Shown here piece after piece: positions 8,770 to 18,225 of a stretch of DNA of 64,000 bases. Position numbers and translations under genes: made by a program. The DNA is taken from assembly GCF_003031405.1 (NCBI RefSeq), contig NZ_CP020469.1, positions 3,720,001-3,784,000 on the forward strand, written 5' to 3'. This DNA is from Halomonas sp. 'Soap Lake #6' (GTDB lineage: Bacteria; Pseudomonadota; Gammaproteobacteria; Pseudomonadales; Halomonadaceae). Each line of letters starts with the position of its first letter. The first letter of the stretch is position 1. The notes beneath the pieces are model-generated. The model saw only the letters and a program-made list of their open reading frames with translations. It had not been told where the DNA came from and did not search any database.

Positions 8770-9852
8770 ATGAGCCGATTTCACGCCCTAACCGTCAAAG
8801 ATGTACGCAAGGAAACCCATGACGCCGTTTCCATTGCTTTCCACATTCCCGACGATCTGCTGGACGCCTTTCGCTTCACTCAAGGGCAGTACCTAACACT
8901 GCGCCATGACATCGAAGGCGAGGATGTTCGTCGCTCCTACTCGATCTGCACTGGCGTCCACGAGCATGAGCTGAGAGTCGCCGTCAAACTGGTACCCGGC
9001 GGCAGCTTCTCCACCTTTGCCAACCAGCAATTGCAGCCTGGCGACAGCCTGGAAGTGATGCCGCCCCAGGGCAAGTTCTTCGTACCTCTCGACCCCAGCC
9101 GTGAAGGGCACTATTTGGCAGTGACTGCCGGCAGTGGCGTCACACCCATTATGTCGATCGTCTCCACCACGCTGGAAAGCGAGCCCAAGAGCCGCTTTAC
9201 CGTGATCTATGGCAATCGCTCCACCACGGGCACGCTGTTTCGCGAACGTCTTCAGGATCTCAAGGATCGCTACCTGGAGCGCCTCAACATTATTTACGTG
9301 TTCAGCCGCGAGAAACAGGAAATCGATCTGTATAACGGGCGCATTGATGCCGACAAGTGCAACGCCCTGTTTGACCGCTGGGTGGAAGTACCCAAGCTCG
9401 ACGCCGCTTTCATCTGCGGCCCTCAGGAAATGACCGAGACGGTGCGTGATGTTCTGACCCAGCACGGGTTGCCTAAAGAAAAAGTGCACTTTGAGCTGTT
9501 CACTACGGGGCTACCGACGGCTGGCGCCAAGCGCCGCCAGGCGGCGAAGGTGGGTCAAGTGGATACCGAAACCTCGCACATCAAAGTAATCATCGATGGC
9601 CGCACCATTGAGTATAACCTGCCCCGTAATACCCAGAGCATTCTGGACGCAGGTAACGAGCACGGCGCGGATATTCCTTTCTCATGCAAGGCCGGGGTGT
9701 GCTCCACCTGCAAGTCAAAAGTCATCGAAGGTGAGGTGGAAATGGACGCCAATTTCGCCCTGGAAGATTACGAAATCGATGCCGGTTACGTGCTGTCCTG
9801 CCAATGCTACCCGATCAGCGACAAAGTCGTACTCGACTATGACGAGGTGTAA
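8770..9852 (+). CDS. paaE: Phenylacetyl-CoA epoxidase reductase (PaaE)
   Basis: A 360-residue NAD(P)H-dependent reductase that passes electrons to the PaaABC diiron site. The N-terminal FNR-type half has the flavin motif RRSYSICTG and the pyridine-nucleotide site YLAVTAGSGVTPIMSIV. The C-terminal plant-type [2Fe-2S] domain has CKAGVCSTCKSKV and a later LSCQC. The ATG at 8770 starts the conserved RFHALTVKDVRKET; its ribosome site (GAG at 8757) is weak. It lies 19 bp after paaD. Confidence 0.94.
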   Translation: MSRFHALTVKDVRKETHDAVSIAFHIPDDLLDAFRFTQGQYLTLRHDIEGEDVRRSYSICTGVHEHELRVAVKLVPGGSFSTFANQQLQPGDSLEVMPPQGKFFVPLDPSREGHYLAVTAGSGVTPIMSIVSTTLESEPKSRFTVIYGNRSTTGTLFRERLQDLKDRYLERLNIIYVFSREKQEIDLYNGRIDADKCNALFDRWVEVPKLDAAFICGPQEMTETVRDVLTQHGLPKEKVHFELFTTGLPTAGAKRRQAAKVGQVDTETSHIKVIIDGRTIEYNLPRNTQSILDAGNEHGADIPFSCKAGVCSTCKSKVIEGEVEMDANFALEDYEIDAGYVLSCQCYPISDKVVLDYDEV

Positions 9853-9940
9853 CCGGTAGCAGCGTCGGTTTTATTTACCCTGATATCAACAACTGATACC
9901 AACAACTGATCCCCAAAAAAAACAGGCGGGAGAACGCTCA

Positions 9941-11983
9941 ATGTCAGTCCTACAGAGTTACATTGCAGGCCAGTGGTTCGGGCACACCGGAGCCAAGGCA
10001 CTGCTAAGCGCCATCGATGGCACCACCGTTGCGCATACCCACGAAGAAAGCATCAACTTTGCCGAAGCGGTGGAGTACGCCCGCAACATTGGCGTAAAAA
10101 ATATGCTGGCACTGGATTTCCAGCAGCGGGCCGCCATTCTTAAGGAACTGGCGATCTATATCCAGGAGCGCAAGCGTGAGCTCTACGTCATCTCCCACCA
10201 TACCGGCTGCACCAAAGCCGACTCCTGGATCGACATCGACGGTGGCTTCGGCACCCTGTTTACCTACGCCTCTACGGGCCGCAAGGAACTACCCTCCGGC
10301 AATGTGGCCCACGAAGGCCCGGTGACCCAGTTAGGCAAGGATAACCACTTCAATGGCACCCATATTCTGGTGCCCCGCCGCGGCGTCTCTGTCCATATCA
10401 ATGCGTTTAACTTCCCCATCTGGGGCATGCTGGAGAAGTTCGCCCCCGCCTTTTTGGCCGGTATGCCGTGTATCTTTAAACCAGCAACCGCCACTAGCTA
10501 TCTGGCCGAAGCTGCCGTAAGAGTGATTAATGACTCAGGCCTACTGCCCGAGGGAGCCCTGCAACTGATCATCGGTGGTGCGGGCGACTTACTGGATCAC
10601 CTGGAAGAGCAGGACTTTGTCACCTTTACCGGTTCGGCAAACACTGCTCTCATGCTAAAAAGCCACCCCAACATCATGGCGAAAAGCATCCCGTTCAACG
10701 CCGAGGCCGACTCTCTTAACAGCGCCATCATGGCACCAGACGTTAGCCCGGAAGACGAAGAGTTCGAGATCTTTGCCAAGGAAGTCGTCAAAGAGATGAC
10801 CGCCAAAGCAGGCCAAAAGTGTACCGCGATTCGCCGGGTGTTAGTGCCCGCTGAACATCTGGATGCGTTAACGGGCAGCATTAAGGGGCGGCTTGCCAAG
10901 ATAGTGGTAGGTGACCCCCACGAGGAAGGCGTGCGCATGGGCGCGCTCTCTTCCCGTGACCAGCTGCGGGACGTTAATCATGCAATTGAACAGCTGCTGG
11001 AAACCAGTGAGTGTGTCTTCGGTAAAGAGGGTAACTTCAAGCCACTGGGCCAGGGTGTAGAAAACGGCGCCTTCATCACTCCCCACCTGTTGATCAGCCG
11101 TAACCCGCTGAACGACGGTGGTGCTCATGACATTGAAGCCTTTGGCCCCGTCGCGACGCTAATGCCCTATACCGGTATCGATGAAGCGCTGACCATCGCT
11201 GCCAAAGGCAAGGGCAGCCTAGTGACCACGCTGACCACCAAAGATCCCGCCATTGCGGCTGAAATGATCCCCGTTTTGGCTGCCCAGCACGGCCGCCTGC
11301 AGATTTTGGATGCCCAAGCGTCAAAGGAATCCACTGGCCACGGCTCCCCGCTACCGATGCTCAAACATGGTGGCCCCGGCCGTGCTGGCGGTGGCGAGGA
11401 GCTTGGTGGTATTCGCGCGGTTCACCACTATCTACAACGCACCGCCATCCAGGGCTCTCCAACCATGGTCGCGGCAGTGACGGGGGAGTATGTGCGTGGC
11501 GCCAAGGTGATCGAGAATGATATCCACCCGTTCCGTCGCCATTTTGACGACCTACAGGTGGGCGAGTCCCTGCTGACTCATCGCCGCACCGTCACTGAAG
11601 CCGACATCGTCAACTTTGGCTGCCTCTCTGGCGACCACTTCTATATGCACTTCGATGACATCGCCGCAAAAGAGACCCAGTTCGGCCAACGCATTGCCCA
11701 CGGCTACTTTGTGCTGTCTGCTGCTGCGGGTCTATTCGTTTACCCAGGCGAAGGCCCCGTACTGGCTAACTACGGCCTGGATACGCTGCGCTTTATTACG
11801 CCTGTACTGGTCGGCGACACTATCCGTGCCCGCCTCACCTGTAAGCGCAAGATTGATCAGGGCCGGACATCTCCCGATGGACACCCACAAGGCGTGGTGA
11901 TGTGGGACGTGGCAGTGACCAATCAAAACGATGAGCTGGTCGCCAGCTACGACATCCTAACGCTGGTGGCAAAGCGGCAGTAA
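9941..11983 (+). CDS. paaZ: Bifunctional oxepin-CoA hydrolase/semialdehyde dehydrogenase (PaaZ)
   Basis: A 680-residue fusion. An N-terminal aldehyde dehydrogenase (about 1-520) has general base E255 and nucleophile C294 (KAGQKC). A C-terminal MaoC-type (R)-hydratase domain has D565 and H570 in [11 protein letters not shown]. PaaZ opens the oxepin-CoA ring and oxidises the resulting semialdehyde with NADP. The ATG follows a GGGAG. The 88-bp gap after paaE holds 2.6 copies of a 13-bp repeat (TGATAYCAACAAC, 9881-9913), with no clear terminator. It is the last gene before the repeat block. Confidence 0.95.
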   Translation: MSVLQSYIAGQWFGHTGAKALLSAIDGTTVAHTHEESINFAEAVEYARNIGVKNMLALDFQQRAAILKELAIYIQERKRELYVISHHTGCTKADSWIDIDGGFGTLFTYASTGRKELPSGNVAHEGPVTQLGKDNHFNGTHILVPRRGVSVHINAFNFPIWGMLEKFAPAFLAGMPCIFKPATATSYLAEAAVRVINDSGLLPEGALQLIIGGAGDLLDHLEEQDFVTFTGSANTALMLKSHPNIMAKSIPFNAEADSLNSAIMAPDVSPEDEEFEIFAKEVVKEMTAKAGQKCTAIRRVLVPAEHLDALTGSIKGRLAKIVVGDPHEEGVRMGALSSRDQLRDVNHAIEQLLETSECVFGKEGNFKPLGQGVENGAFITPHLLISRNPLNDGGAHDIEAFGPVATLMPYTGIDEALTIAAKGKGSLVTTLTTKDPAIAAEMIPVLAAQHGRLQILDAQASKESTGHGSPLPMLKHGGPGRAGGGEELGGIRAVHHYLQRTAIQGSPTMVAAVTGEYVRGAKVIENDIHPFRRHFDDLQVGESLLTHRRTVTEADIVNFGCLSGDHFYMHFDDIAAKETQFGQRIAHGYFVLSAAAGLFVYPGEGPVLANYGLDTLRFITPVLVGDTIRARLTCKRKIDQGRTSPDGHPQGVVMWDVAVTNQNDELVASYDILTLVAKRQ

Positions 11984-12275
11984 CGCCCCAGCCAATACAT
12001 GTACGTGGTAAGCGAAGCGCACTCGCAGCGGCGGCTCAGGGGGCTGGGTGGAGTCATCGTCAGGCACTCACCGCACTGTCACTCCCGAGCCACCGTACTG
12101 TCACTCCCGAGTCACCGCACTGTCATTCCCGAGTGGGGTTATCGGGAATCCACCTTGACCTTGACCTGCAGCCGCCCGAAAACCAAGGTCAACATGGATT
12201 CCCGCTAAGGGCCTGCGGGAATGACGAGGGCGGCTCGGGGGGCTGGGCGGAGTCACCGTCAGGCACTCACCGCAC

Positions 12276-12363
12276 GCCATTCCCGAGTCACCGCTCTGTC
12301 ACTCCCGAGTCACCGCTCTGTCACTCCCGAGTCACCGCTCTGTCATTCCCGAGTCACCGCACT
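12276..12363. repeat. Four tandem 22-bp units
   Basis: Units start at 12276, 12298, 12320 and 12342; two units (12298 and 12320) are identical. Each unit is the outer end of the neighbouring palindrome plus a CACCGCNCT spacer. The same unit occurs twice before core 1 (12078-12121) and twice, once as a 21-mer, before core 3 (12518-12560). Confidence 0.9.
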
Positions 12364-12590
12364 GTCATTCCCGAGTGGGGTTATCGGGAATCCACCTTGA
12401 CCTTGGCCTGCAGCAGCCCGAAAACCAAGGTCACAATAGATTCCCGCTAAGGGCCCGCGGGAATGACGAGGACGGCTCGGGGGGCTGGGTGGAGTCATCG
12501 CCAGGCACTCACCGCACGTCATTCCCGAGTCACCGCACGCCATTCCCGAGTCACCGCACTGTCATTCCCGAGTGGGGTTATCGGGAATCC

Positions 12591-12623
<33 letters not shown>

Positions 12624-12731
12624 TGCAGCAGCCCGAAAACCAAGGTCACAATAGATTCCCGCTAAGGGCCTGCGGGAATGACGAGGGCGGCTCGGGGGGC
12701 TGGGTGGAGTCATCGTCAGGCACTTATTAAA

Positions 12732-12787
12732 CAAAAAAACCCAGCCCATCGGCTAATGCCAGTCGGCCTTATAACTGACTGGCATTA
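12732..12787 (-). terminator. Terminator of the leftward TRAP operon
   Basis: Read on the minus strand, a perfect 11-bp stem (12754-12764 with 12777-12787, TAATGCCAGTC/GACTGGCATTA) comes first. A small AGCC/GGCT hairpin follows, then a run of seven T (A at 12733-12739 on the plus strand). It starts 17 bp after the dctM stop. Confidence 0.7.
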
Positions 12788-12803
12788 CACTAATAACGCC
12801 GGT

Positions 12804-14099
12804 TTAATACAGCAATCGCGGCAGGAAAAGAACAATTGCGGGGAATATAAGCACTAACAGCGCCCGTATAGTACCAGCGACCCAGAAAGGCGTAACGCCA
12901 CGGAAGATAGTGCCTGTTGATACGTCCGGCAATACGGCCCTCAGCACGAATACATTCATCCCGACAGGGGGCGTTATCAAACTGATCTCGATAACGATCA
13001 CCACCAGAATACCGAACCACACCAGGTCATAACCTAGCCCCGCCACTACTGGGAAAAATACCGGGACGGTGAGTAGCATCATCGACATGCTTTCAAAGAC
13101 GCACCCCAGCACTACGTAGATCGCAATAATCACCAGGATGACCACAAAAGGTGCTACGTTCAGGCCATTAACCAGCGCCAGTAAGTCTCCAGGCAGGCCT
13201 GCGCGATTAATGAAATTAGCGAAGATCAACGCCGTTAACACCACAGCAAACAGCATTGCCGTTGTGCGTACGGTATCCATCAGCACATTCATTAATACTT
13301 CTAACGTTAAGGCACGGCGCATCAGCGCAATCAGAAAGGCTCCCATGGCACCAATGCCAGCAGCTTCAGTGGGCGTAAACACCCCAAGGTAAATACCGCC
13401 AATCACCAGCACGAAAAGCGCTAGCGTACTGCCTACACTTTTTAACGCCTGAAAGCGTTCTGGCCACGGCACTTTTTCTGCGGCAGGCCCGGCACTGGGG
13501 TCGCGCCAGAGCACCCATTTGATGGCACCAATATAAAGAAAGATGCCAAGAATGCCGGGGATAAAGCCAGCCGCAAACAGTTCCCGGATGCTGGTTTCAG
13601 TCAGAATGCCATAAATCACCAGCATCACACTGGGGGGGATCAATATGCCCAAGGTGCCACCTGCCGCGATGGAAGCAGCAGCCAGCGAATCCTTATAGCC
13701 ATATTTGCGCATTTGCGGCATGGCCACTCGGCCCATGGTGGCGCAGGTAGCGAGGCTCGAACCGCAAATAGCGCTAAAACCGCCGCAGGCAACGATCGTC
13801 GCCATCGCCTGACCACCCTTTCGATGGCCTAGAAAGCCGTTAGACGCCCTGAACAAAGCATCTGATAACCCTGCATGAGAAACAAAGTTACCCATTAGAA
13901 TGAACAAGGGAATAACCGACAGCCCATAGTCCATGGCGGTATCTACTACCCTACGCGCCGCCATTGCTTCTGCAGCATTCCAATTGCCGGTCAGCAGATA
14001 GAAGCCTCCAAACCCAACGATCCCCATCGCAAACGCCAGAGGCACGCGCAGGAACACTAAAAACAGCAACACTGCGAAACCGTACAACGCTTCAGTCAT
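12804..14099 (-). CDS. dctM: TRAP transporter large permease (DctM type)
   Basis: A 431-residue membrane protein with about 12 hydrophobic segments, the ion-coupled translocation subunit of a tripartite periplasmic transporter. Family signatures include VPLFILMGNFVSHAG near residue 65, AICGSSLATCATMG, and GGTLGILIPPSVMLVIYG. It starts with a good AAGGAG seven bases upstream and overlaps the end of dctQ by eight bases. It works with the dctQ and dctP genes just upstream. The position beside marR and the homogentisate genes suggests an aromatic acid substrate, which sequence alone cannot prove. Confidence 0.93.
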   Translation of the reverse strand: MTEALYGFAVLLFLVFLRVPLAFAMGIVGFGGFYLLTGNWNAAEAMAARRVVDTAMDYGLSVIPLFILMGNFVSHAGLSDALFRASNGFLGHRKGGQAMATIVACGGFSAICGSSLATCATMGRVAMPQMRKYGYKDSLAAASIAAGGTLGILIPPSVMLVIYGILTETSIRELFAAGFIPGILGIFLYIGAIKWVLWRDPSAGPAAEKVPWPERFQALKSVGSTLALFVLVIGGIYLGVFTPTEAAGIGAMGAFLIALMRRALTLEVLMNVLMDTVRTTAMLFAVVLTALIFANFINRAGLPGDLLALVNGLNVAPFVVILVIIAIYVVLGCVFESMSMMLLTVPVFFPVVAGLGYDLVWFGILVVIVIEISLITPPVGMNVFVLRAVLPDVSTGTIFRGVTPFWVAGTIRALLVLIFPAIVLFLPRLLY

Positions 14100-14634
14100 G
14101 GGGCTCTCCTTTGCTCAATGGGCCACCTTGCTTGATTACCTTGAGTCCTTCGAGCAAATAGAAAACGGCTCGTATGAGCGTCAACAGTGCTGAAAGCGCC
14201 AGCATGATAGCGATCAACCCAACCAGATAGCCGCGTGGAATGCGCAGGAACTCCGTCACGTCGCCCCATGAGAAGGCACGCTCAGCCAGCGCCCAAACGC
14301 GCTGCGCCATTACCCAGAGAGCAGCCGTCACTATCAGGTTGACGAGCACCTCGCGTATCCAAACCAGTTTTGCAGGAAAAATAGCATCAAGGAGGTCGAC
14401 GCTGACATGTTCCTGACGCCAGCAAACGACGGGCAACGACAGAAACACCAGCGCCGCCAACATCAGCTGGGTTAATTCAACAGCACCAAGAATGGGGGAG
14501 TTAAAAAAGTAGCGGCCAACTACGTCAGCAGTGGTCAACAGCATCATGCCAAAGAGGGTAGCACCTGCCACCCCCTCTAACGTCAACTGCAGAACCCGGC
14601 TAACGCGCGCAGCACGTGTCACTTGGGTTTGCAT
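14092..14634 (-). CDS. dctQ: TRAP transporter small permease (DctQ type)
   Basis: A 180-residue inner-membrane protein with four hydrophobic segments (about 20-45, 58-75, 95-115 and 138-162). The DctQ-type stretch TADVVGRYFFNSPILGAVELTQL follows the first segment, here cited by its positions near residues 30-52. It forms the membrane complex with DctM. The minus-strand ATG at 14634 has GGAG seven bases upstream. It follows dctP after 30 bp and overlaps dctM. Confidence 0.92.
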   Translation of the reverse strand: MQTQVTRAARVSRVLQLTLEGVAGATLFGMMLLTTADVVGRYFFNSPILGAVELTQLMLAALVFLSLPVVCWRQEHVSVDLLDAIFPAKLVWIREVLVNLIVTAALWVMAQRVWALAERAFSWGDVTEFLRIPRGYLVGLIAIMLALSALLTLIRAVFYLLEGLKVIKQGGPLSKGEPHD

Positions 14635-14664
14635 GATCGATCTCCGTCTAGCCCCAGCAAGAAC

Positions 14665-15753
14665 TTATTTGGAGTTGTTTGGTGCTAAGTTTTCGGGTAC
14701 CAGGCTGCTTACGCTTTCTTCTTCAGCGGCAGCGATAAGCTGCTCGCGGAAGAATTCGATAGCCGCCATGCCATCAACATTACGGTTTGCCGAGACCGAA
14801 TCCGCCCATTCGGTAATCATCTCGTCGCTCATACTTTGCAGCGTACTTAAATCATCGCTACCAAGCTCGGTAAAGGTATGGCCTTGCTCTTCTGCAAAGT
14901 CGACACCCCGCACATCAGATACATCCATCATGTAGCCGAACAAGCGAGACAAGCGCTCACCAGAAACGGATTCAACGGCCTCTCGATCCTCGGCAGACAT
15001 TTCATCCCAGATCATGGGGTTGACGACAATGGTGAAGCTGCCACGATAAAAGCCACCATCCACTTTAAGGGTGTAAGGGAAAATCTCCGCCACCCGGAAG
15101 CTACGCAGACCTTCAGGGACTAACATGGCGCCGTCGATAACGCCTTGAGAGCCGGCTTCGTAAACCCCCGTAGGCGGTAGGGCAACACCGGTCAGCTCCA
15201 AGGCATTGGAGAGATCGCCCATCACTCCACCGCCAACTCGAATGCGCTTGCCTTTTAGGTCTTCTAAGGTCGCGTACTGCTCGCTACTGAAAATCCAGCC
15301 AGGGCCGTGAACGCCGGCGGCGACAACATCAACACCGCGGTGCTCTCCAGCGGCTGCCAGATACTCCTGGTGGGTGCGCCAATAAGCGCTGGATGCATTT
15401 TCTGATGAGAAATCTTGAAAAGTGGGAAATTCCGGGAGCTTGGTTAGCTGAAAGCGGCCTGTGTTATACCCATGGAAAACCCAGGTGGCATCGGCAATAC
15501 CATCGGCGACTATTTCCATCTGGGAAGCAGGAGGACCCATATCATGTATCACATCTACTGTTACGCGACCCTCAGTCGCTTCTTCAATCCACGCCTTCCA
15601 TGTTGGCCATACCATAGTGTTGATACCGTGATTAGGACCAGCCCAGGTGCTCACAGTGATCGTCGTTTGCGCCAGGGCGGAGGTGCTCAACGTCGCGGCG
15701 GCAATAGCACCGATCATCAAGCTTGTTGTTTTATTCATTGTTGTTTTATTCAT
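14665..15753 (-). CDS. dctP: TRAP transporter periplasmic binding protein (DctP type)
   Basis: A 362-residue secreted receptor for a carboxylate ligand. A signal peptide of about 29 residues ends at STSALAQ, and the mature protein begins TTITVSTWAGPNHG. The start at 15753 (MNKTTMNKTT) has AGAGGAAG upstream; a longer frame to 15813 lacks a site. The MNKTT motif is repeated, so a second ATG five codons later is possible. It is strikingly similar, about two thirds identical by eye, to the orphan binding protein at 27763-28818, including the ligand-site segments GKRxRVGGGVM and VDGGFYRGSF. First gene of the leftward operon. Confidence 0.93.
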   Translation of the reverse strand: MNKTTMNKTTSLMIGAIAAATLSTSALAQTTITVSTWAGPNHGINTMVWPTWKAWIEEATEGRVTVDVIHDMGPPASQMEIVADGIADATWVFHGYNTGRFQLTKLPEFPTFQDFSSENASSAYWRTHQEYLAAAGEHRGVDVVAAGVHGPGWIFSSEQYATLEDLKGKRIRVGGGVMGDLSNALELTGVALPPTGVYEAGSQGVIDGAMLVPEGLRSFRVAEIFPYTLKVDGGFYRGSFTIVVNPMIWDEMSAEDREAVESVSGERLSRLFGYMMDVSDVRGVDFAEEQGHTFTELGSDDLSTLQSMSDEMITEWADSVSANRNVDGMAAIEFFREQLIAAAEEESVSSLVPENLAPNNSK

Positions 15754-16239
15754 TTTGCTTCCTCTGGTCGTCACTAATTGGGTGAGGCGCTCATCGCTAT
15801 TACTGAATGACATTGATAAGCCGTACTTTTTTAGTGAGGTTCAGTAAGTGAAATTCAGCTGATGAAACCACCACTCAACCATTCACCGCGTCCAACGTGA
15901 TACCTTATTATTATAATATCCCAATCATACGAATCACGTTATGCCACACAATGCCTGTAGAGACGTGGATCGTGCAACGACCCATCGACTAATAGATGAT
16001 GATACTTAAGTATATATTTAAATTATTTTATTAAATTACAATGGCTTAAATTCAACATAGCGTTTATAAAAGCTACTACTAGTGATTTTTCTTGGTTATT
16101 TTTATCTCACTATTTTGTTACGAAAATCTTCCGCGCAGCGATAAAAACGGCACCCCATTCACACCAAACAGCCTCACCGTTGGCATATAACACAGCTGAC
16201 ACATGTTCCGCTCCACTGCCCCTGATTTCGGCCTAACCC
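15754..16239. other. Spacer between marR and dctP: dctP control region
   Basis: An AT-rich spacer without a gene. It holds the palindrome ATACTTAAGTAT (16002-16013) and, nearer dctP, an inverted repeat AACGTGAT (15894-15901) / ATCACGTT (15933-15940). A minus-strand TATAAT lies inside that repeat at 15915-15910. No good -35 hexamer lies at the right distance, which would fit an activated or tightly regulated promoter. No obvious marR terminator was seen. Confidence 0.5.
16002..16013. promoter_or_regulatory. Palindrome ATACTTAAGTAT, proposed MarR operator (dctP side)
   Basis: A perfect 12-bp palindrome 249 bp upstream of dctP. It differs at one base from the sequence at 16957-16968 on the other side of marR. 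MarR proteins bind short palindromes of this size as dimers. The assignment is inferred from the paired positions. Confidence 0.5.
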
Positions 16240-16752
16240 TTACCCAATCCTCTCCAACTGCCGTTCAAGCTTGCGCATGGTATTAAGCAGATCACGATAT
16301 TCACCAACACTCAGGGTCGACACCAGGTCGGCCTCCCATGACTGAGCTTCAGGCACTAGCTCAGTTAGCAGTGCCTGACCTGCCTCCGTAAGTTGTAAGT
16401 TATGTAGCCGCTGATCCTGCTGCGAGGGCGTGCGGCTTATCAGCCCCCTATCCTCCAACGCTTGAATAGCCCGGGAGACTCGCGCTTTATCCATATTGGT
16501 GTAATGGCAAACCTTCTTAGCGGTTAAATCATCACAGTGGCTAAGCCAAGCGAGCACGCGCCATTGGGCTATGTTGAGCTGATAGGAATCTGCATAAAGC
16601 TTCTCTAGCGCTTGGCTGATTCGGTCAGCTAGCCGATTTAGCTGGTAGGGTAAAAACTGATTGAGGTCTAGCTCAGCCCTAGCTGAAGACACTGAAGATG
16701 CCTCACCGTCCGCTTTCAAGCCCCCCTCAGTATCTGCTTTATCCATCGTCAT
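16240..16752 (-). CDS. MarR family transcriptional regulator
   Basis: A 170-residue winged-helix repressor-type protein. The MarR core spans about residues 35-165: AQWRVLAWLSHCDDLTAKKV, then the recognition region KARVSRAIQALEDRGLISR, then the wing SQQDQRLHNLQLTEAG. The minus ATG at 16752 is chosen for its AAGGAG seven bases upstream; a frame to 16797 lacks a site. The first 30 residues are polar and variable. It lies between the dctPQM operon (same strand) and the MBL-mha-hmg operon (divergent), so it probably controls both in response to an aromatic acid. Confidence 0.9.
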   Translation of the reverse strand: MTMDKADTEGGLKADGEASSVSSARAELDLNQFLPYQLNRLADRISQALEKLYADSYQLNIAQWRVLAWLSHCDDLTAKKVCHYTNMDKARVSRAIQALEDRGLISRTPSQQDQRLHNLQLTEAGQALLTELVPEAQSWEADLVSTLSVGEYRDLLNTMRKLERQLERIG

Positions 16753-16956
16753 TGTATTTCTCCTTGAGCCACCATTTATCAGGGATGGGAATGACAAAAA
16801 AACAGCACGATAGCTGGGAATGTGGACACCAGCAACGCGCCTATCATACTGACCACCAATGAGGTGCTAACCAGCTCGCTGTAATGGCGCCTAGCATAGG
16901 GGGAACAGTGCCGTCATATAATCTCTTGTGCAACTAATTTAACAACACAAGCCACT

Positions 16957-16968
16957 ATACCTAAGTAT
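16957..16968. promoter_or_regulatory. Near-palindrome ATACCTAAGTAT, proposed MarR operator (hmg side)
   Basis: Eleven of twelve bases match the site at 16002-16013. It sits 26 bp upstream of the predicted -35 of the rightward operon, in the middle of the divergent marR/MBL spacer (16753-17181), and so could serve both directions. The rest of that spacer holds no gene. Confidence 0.5.
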
Positions 16969-16993
16969 TATCCTTAGTTAAATAATTGATATA

Positions 16994-17021
16994 TTGATAG
17001 TTATCACCACAGCCTTATAAA
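16994..17021 (+). promoter_or_regulatory. Predicted sigma-70 promoter of the MBL-mha-hmg operon
   Basis: TTGATA (16994-16999), a 16-bp spacer, then TATAAA (17016-17021). The 5' leader to the first gene would be about 150 bases. Confidence 0.5.
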
Positions 17022-17181
17022 AGGTCACCTATCCCGCACCCTAAATGCTGGACTTTTAGTTTCATTAGAAACTATTCTTCACGACATACAGTTATTACTG
17101 GCATACCGCTCTTGAGACACGACTTCTGACACACAACCGTGCAATGACGATCCACATCATCCTGATAGCACTGGAGATATT

Positions 17182-18150
17182 ATGAGCAAAAAGTTCGCAT
17201 CCCATGCCGACACTGAAGAGAAGCAGATCAGTTTCACCAAGCTGGCCGAGGGGCTCTATGCTTACACTGCTGAAGGTGACCCCAATACCGGCATTGTGAT
17301 CGGCGATGACAGTGTGATGGTCATTGACACTCAAGCGACCCCCATCATGGCCCAGGACGTTATTCGCCGTATCCGTGAGGTAACCGACCTACCGATTAAG
17401 CATGTAGTGATGTCCCACTACCATGCCGTACGTGTTTTAGGGGCTTCCGCGTACGATGCGGAGAATATCTACGCTAGCCAGCACACCTACGACTTGATTG
17501 TTGAACGTGGTCAGCAAGATTATGAATCTGAGGTTGGACGCTTTCCTCGCCTGTTCAAGGGCGTGGACTCTGTCCCAGGACTGACCTGGCCCAACATTGT
17601 CTTCCAAGAACAACTGACAGTCTTTATGGGTGAGCGTGAGGTGCAGATCATCCATCTTGGTCGCGGCCACACCAAAGGCGACACCATCGTCTGGTTACCT
17701 AAGGAAAAAGTGATGTTTTCCGGTGACCTCGTTGAGTATGGAGCCACCCCTTACACCGGTGACGCCTACCATGAGGACTGGCCTTCCACGCTGGATCGCC
17801 TACAGGCCATGCAACCCCAAAAGCTGGTGCCCGGCCGTGGAGATGCTCTGCAAACTGCCGAACAGTGCCAGGAAGCCATCCAGGGTACCCGCGACTTCTT
17901 GAATGATATGTATGGAAGCGTTAAAGCGGGTAAGGCGGCAGGCAAATCTCTCTCCGAGTGCTACGCCGAGACCTACGCGCTACTTAAGCCGAAGTATGGC
18001 CACTGGGTAATCTTTGACCACTGCGTACCCTTCGACATTACTCGCTGCTACGACGAGGCTGGTGGCGAATATCCGGATCCCCGCATCTGGACGGCAGAGC
18101 GCGACACCGACATGTGGCACTCACTGCAAGACGTCGTCGAAAACCAGTAA
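17182..18150 (+). CDS. MBL-fold protein with an altered metal motif
   Basis: A 322-residue metallo-beta-lactamase-fold protein, apparently cytoplasmic (no signal peptide). The fold is clear: GIVIGDDSVMVIDTQATP, a strand leading to the metal loop, HLGRGHTKGDTIVWLP and MFSGDLVEYG. The usual HxHxDH motif reads H79-Y-H81-A-V-R84, so the Asp and final His that hold the second metal are missing. The first-site histidines and the FSGD aspartate remain. First gene of the homogentisate operon; 75 bp and a stem-loop separate it from the monooxygenase. Its role is unknown; hydrolysis of a thioester or lactone feeding the next enzyme is a guess. Confidence 0.85.
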   Translation: MSKKFASHADTEEKQISFTKLAEGLYAYTAEGDPNTGIVIGDDSVMVIDTQATPIMAQDVIRRIREVTDLPIKHVVMSHYHAVRVLGASAYDAENIYASQHTYDLIVERGQQDYESEVGRFPRLFKGVDSVPGLTWPNIVFQEQLTVFMGEREVQIIHLGRGHTKGDTIVWLPKEKVMFSGDLVEYGATPYTGDAYHEDWPSTLDRLQAMQPQKLVPGRGDALQTAEQCQEAIQGTRDFLNDMYGSVKAGKAAGKSLSECYAETYALLKPKYGHWVIFDHCVPFDITRCYDEAGGEYPDPRIWTAERDTDMWHSLQDVVENQ

Positions 18151-18181
18151 GTGCTTATCAGAGACGCCCACTGATCATTCC

Positions 18182-18211
18182 CAGCTGTCGGGTGTAATGC
18201 ACCCGACGCTG
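18182..18211 (+). other. Intercistronic stem-loop before the monooxygenase gene
   Basis: CAGC plus GTCGGGTG (18182-18185, 18187-18194) pairs with CACCCGAC plus GCTG (18200-18211): 12 bp with one bulged T and a five-base loop. It ends just before the GGGGAG ribosome site of the gene at 18226. No T-run follows, so an effect on message stability or translation is more likely than termination. Confidence 0.6.
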
Positions 18212-18225
18212 CAGGGGAGCAATAG

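Noticed and set aside
12078-12560. CRISPR-like array of 22-bp units
   Set aside because: Units are directly joined without unique spacers and no cas genes are present; it is a tandem repeat.
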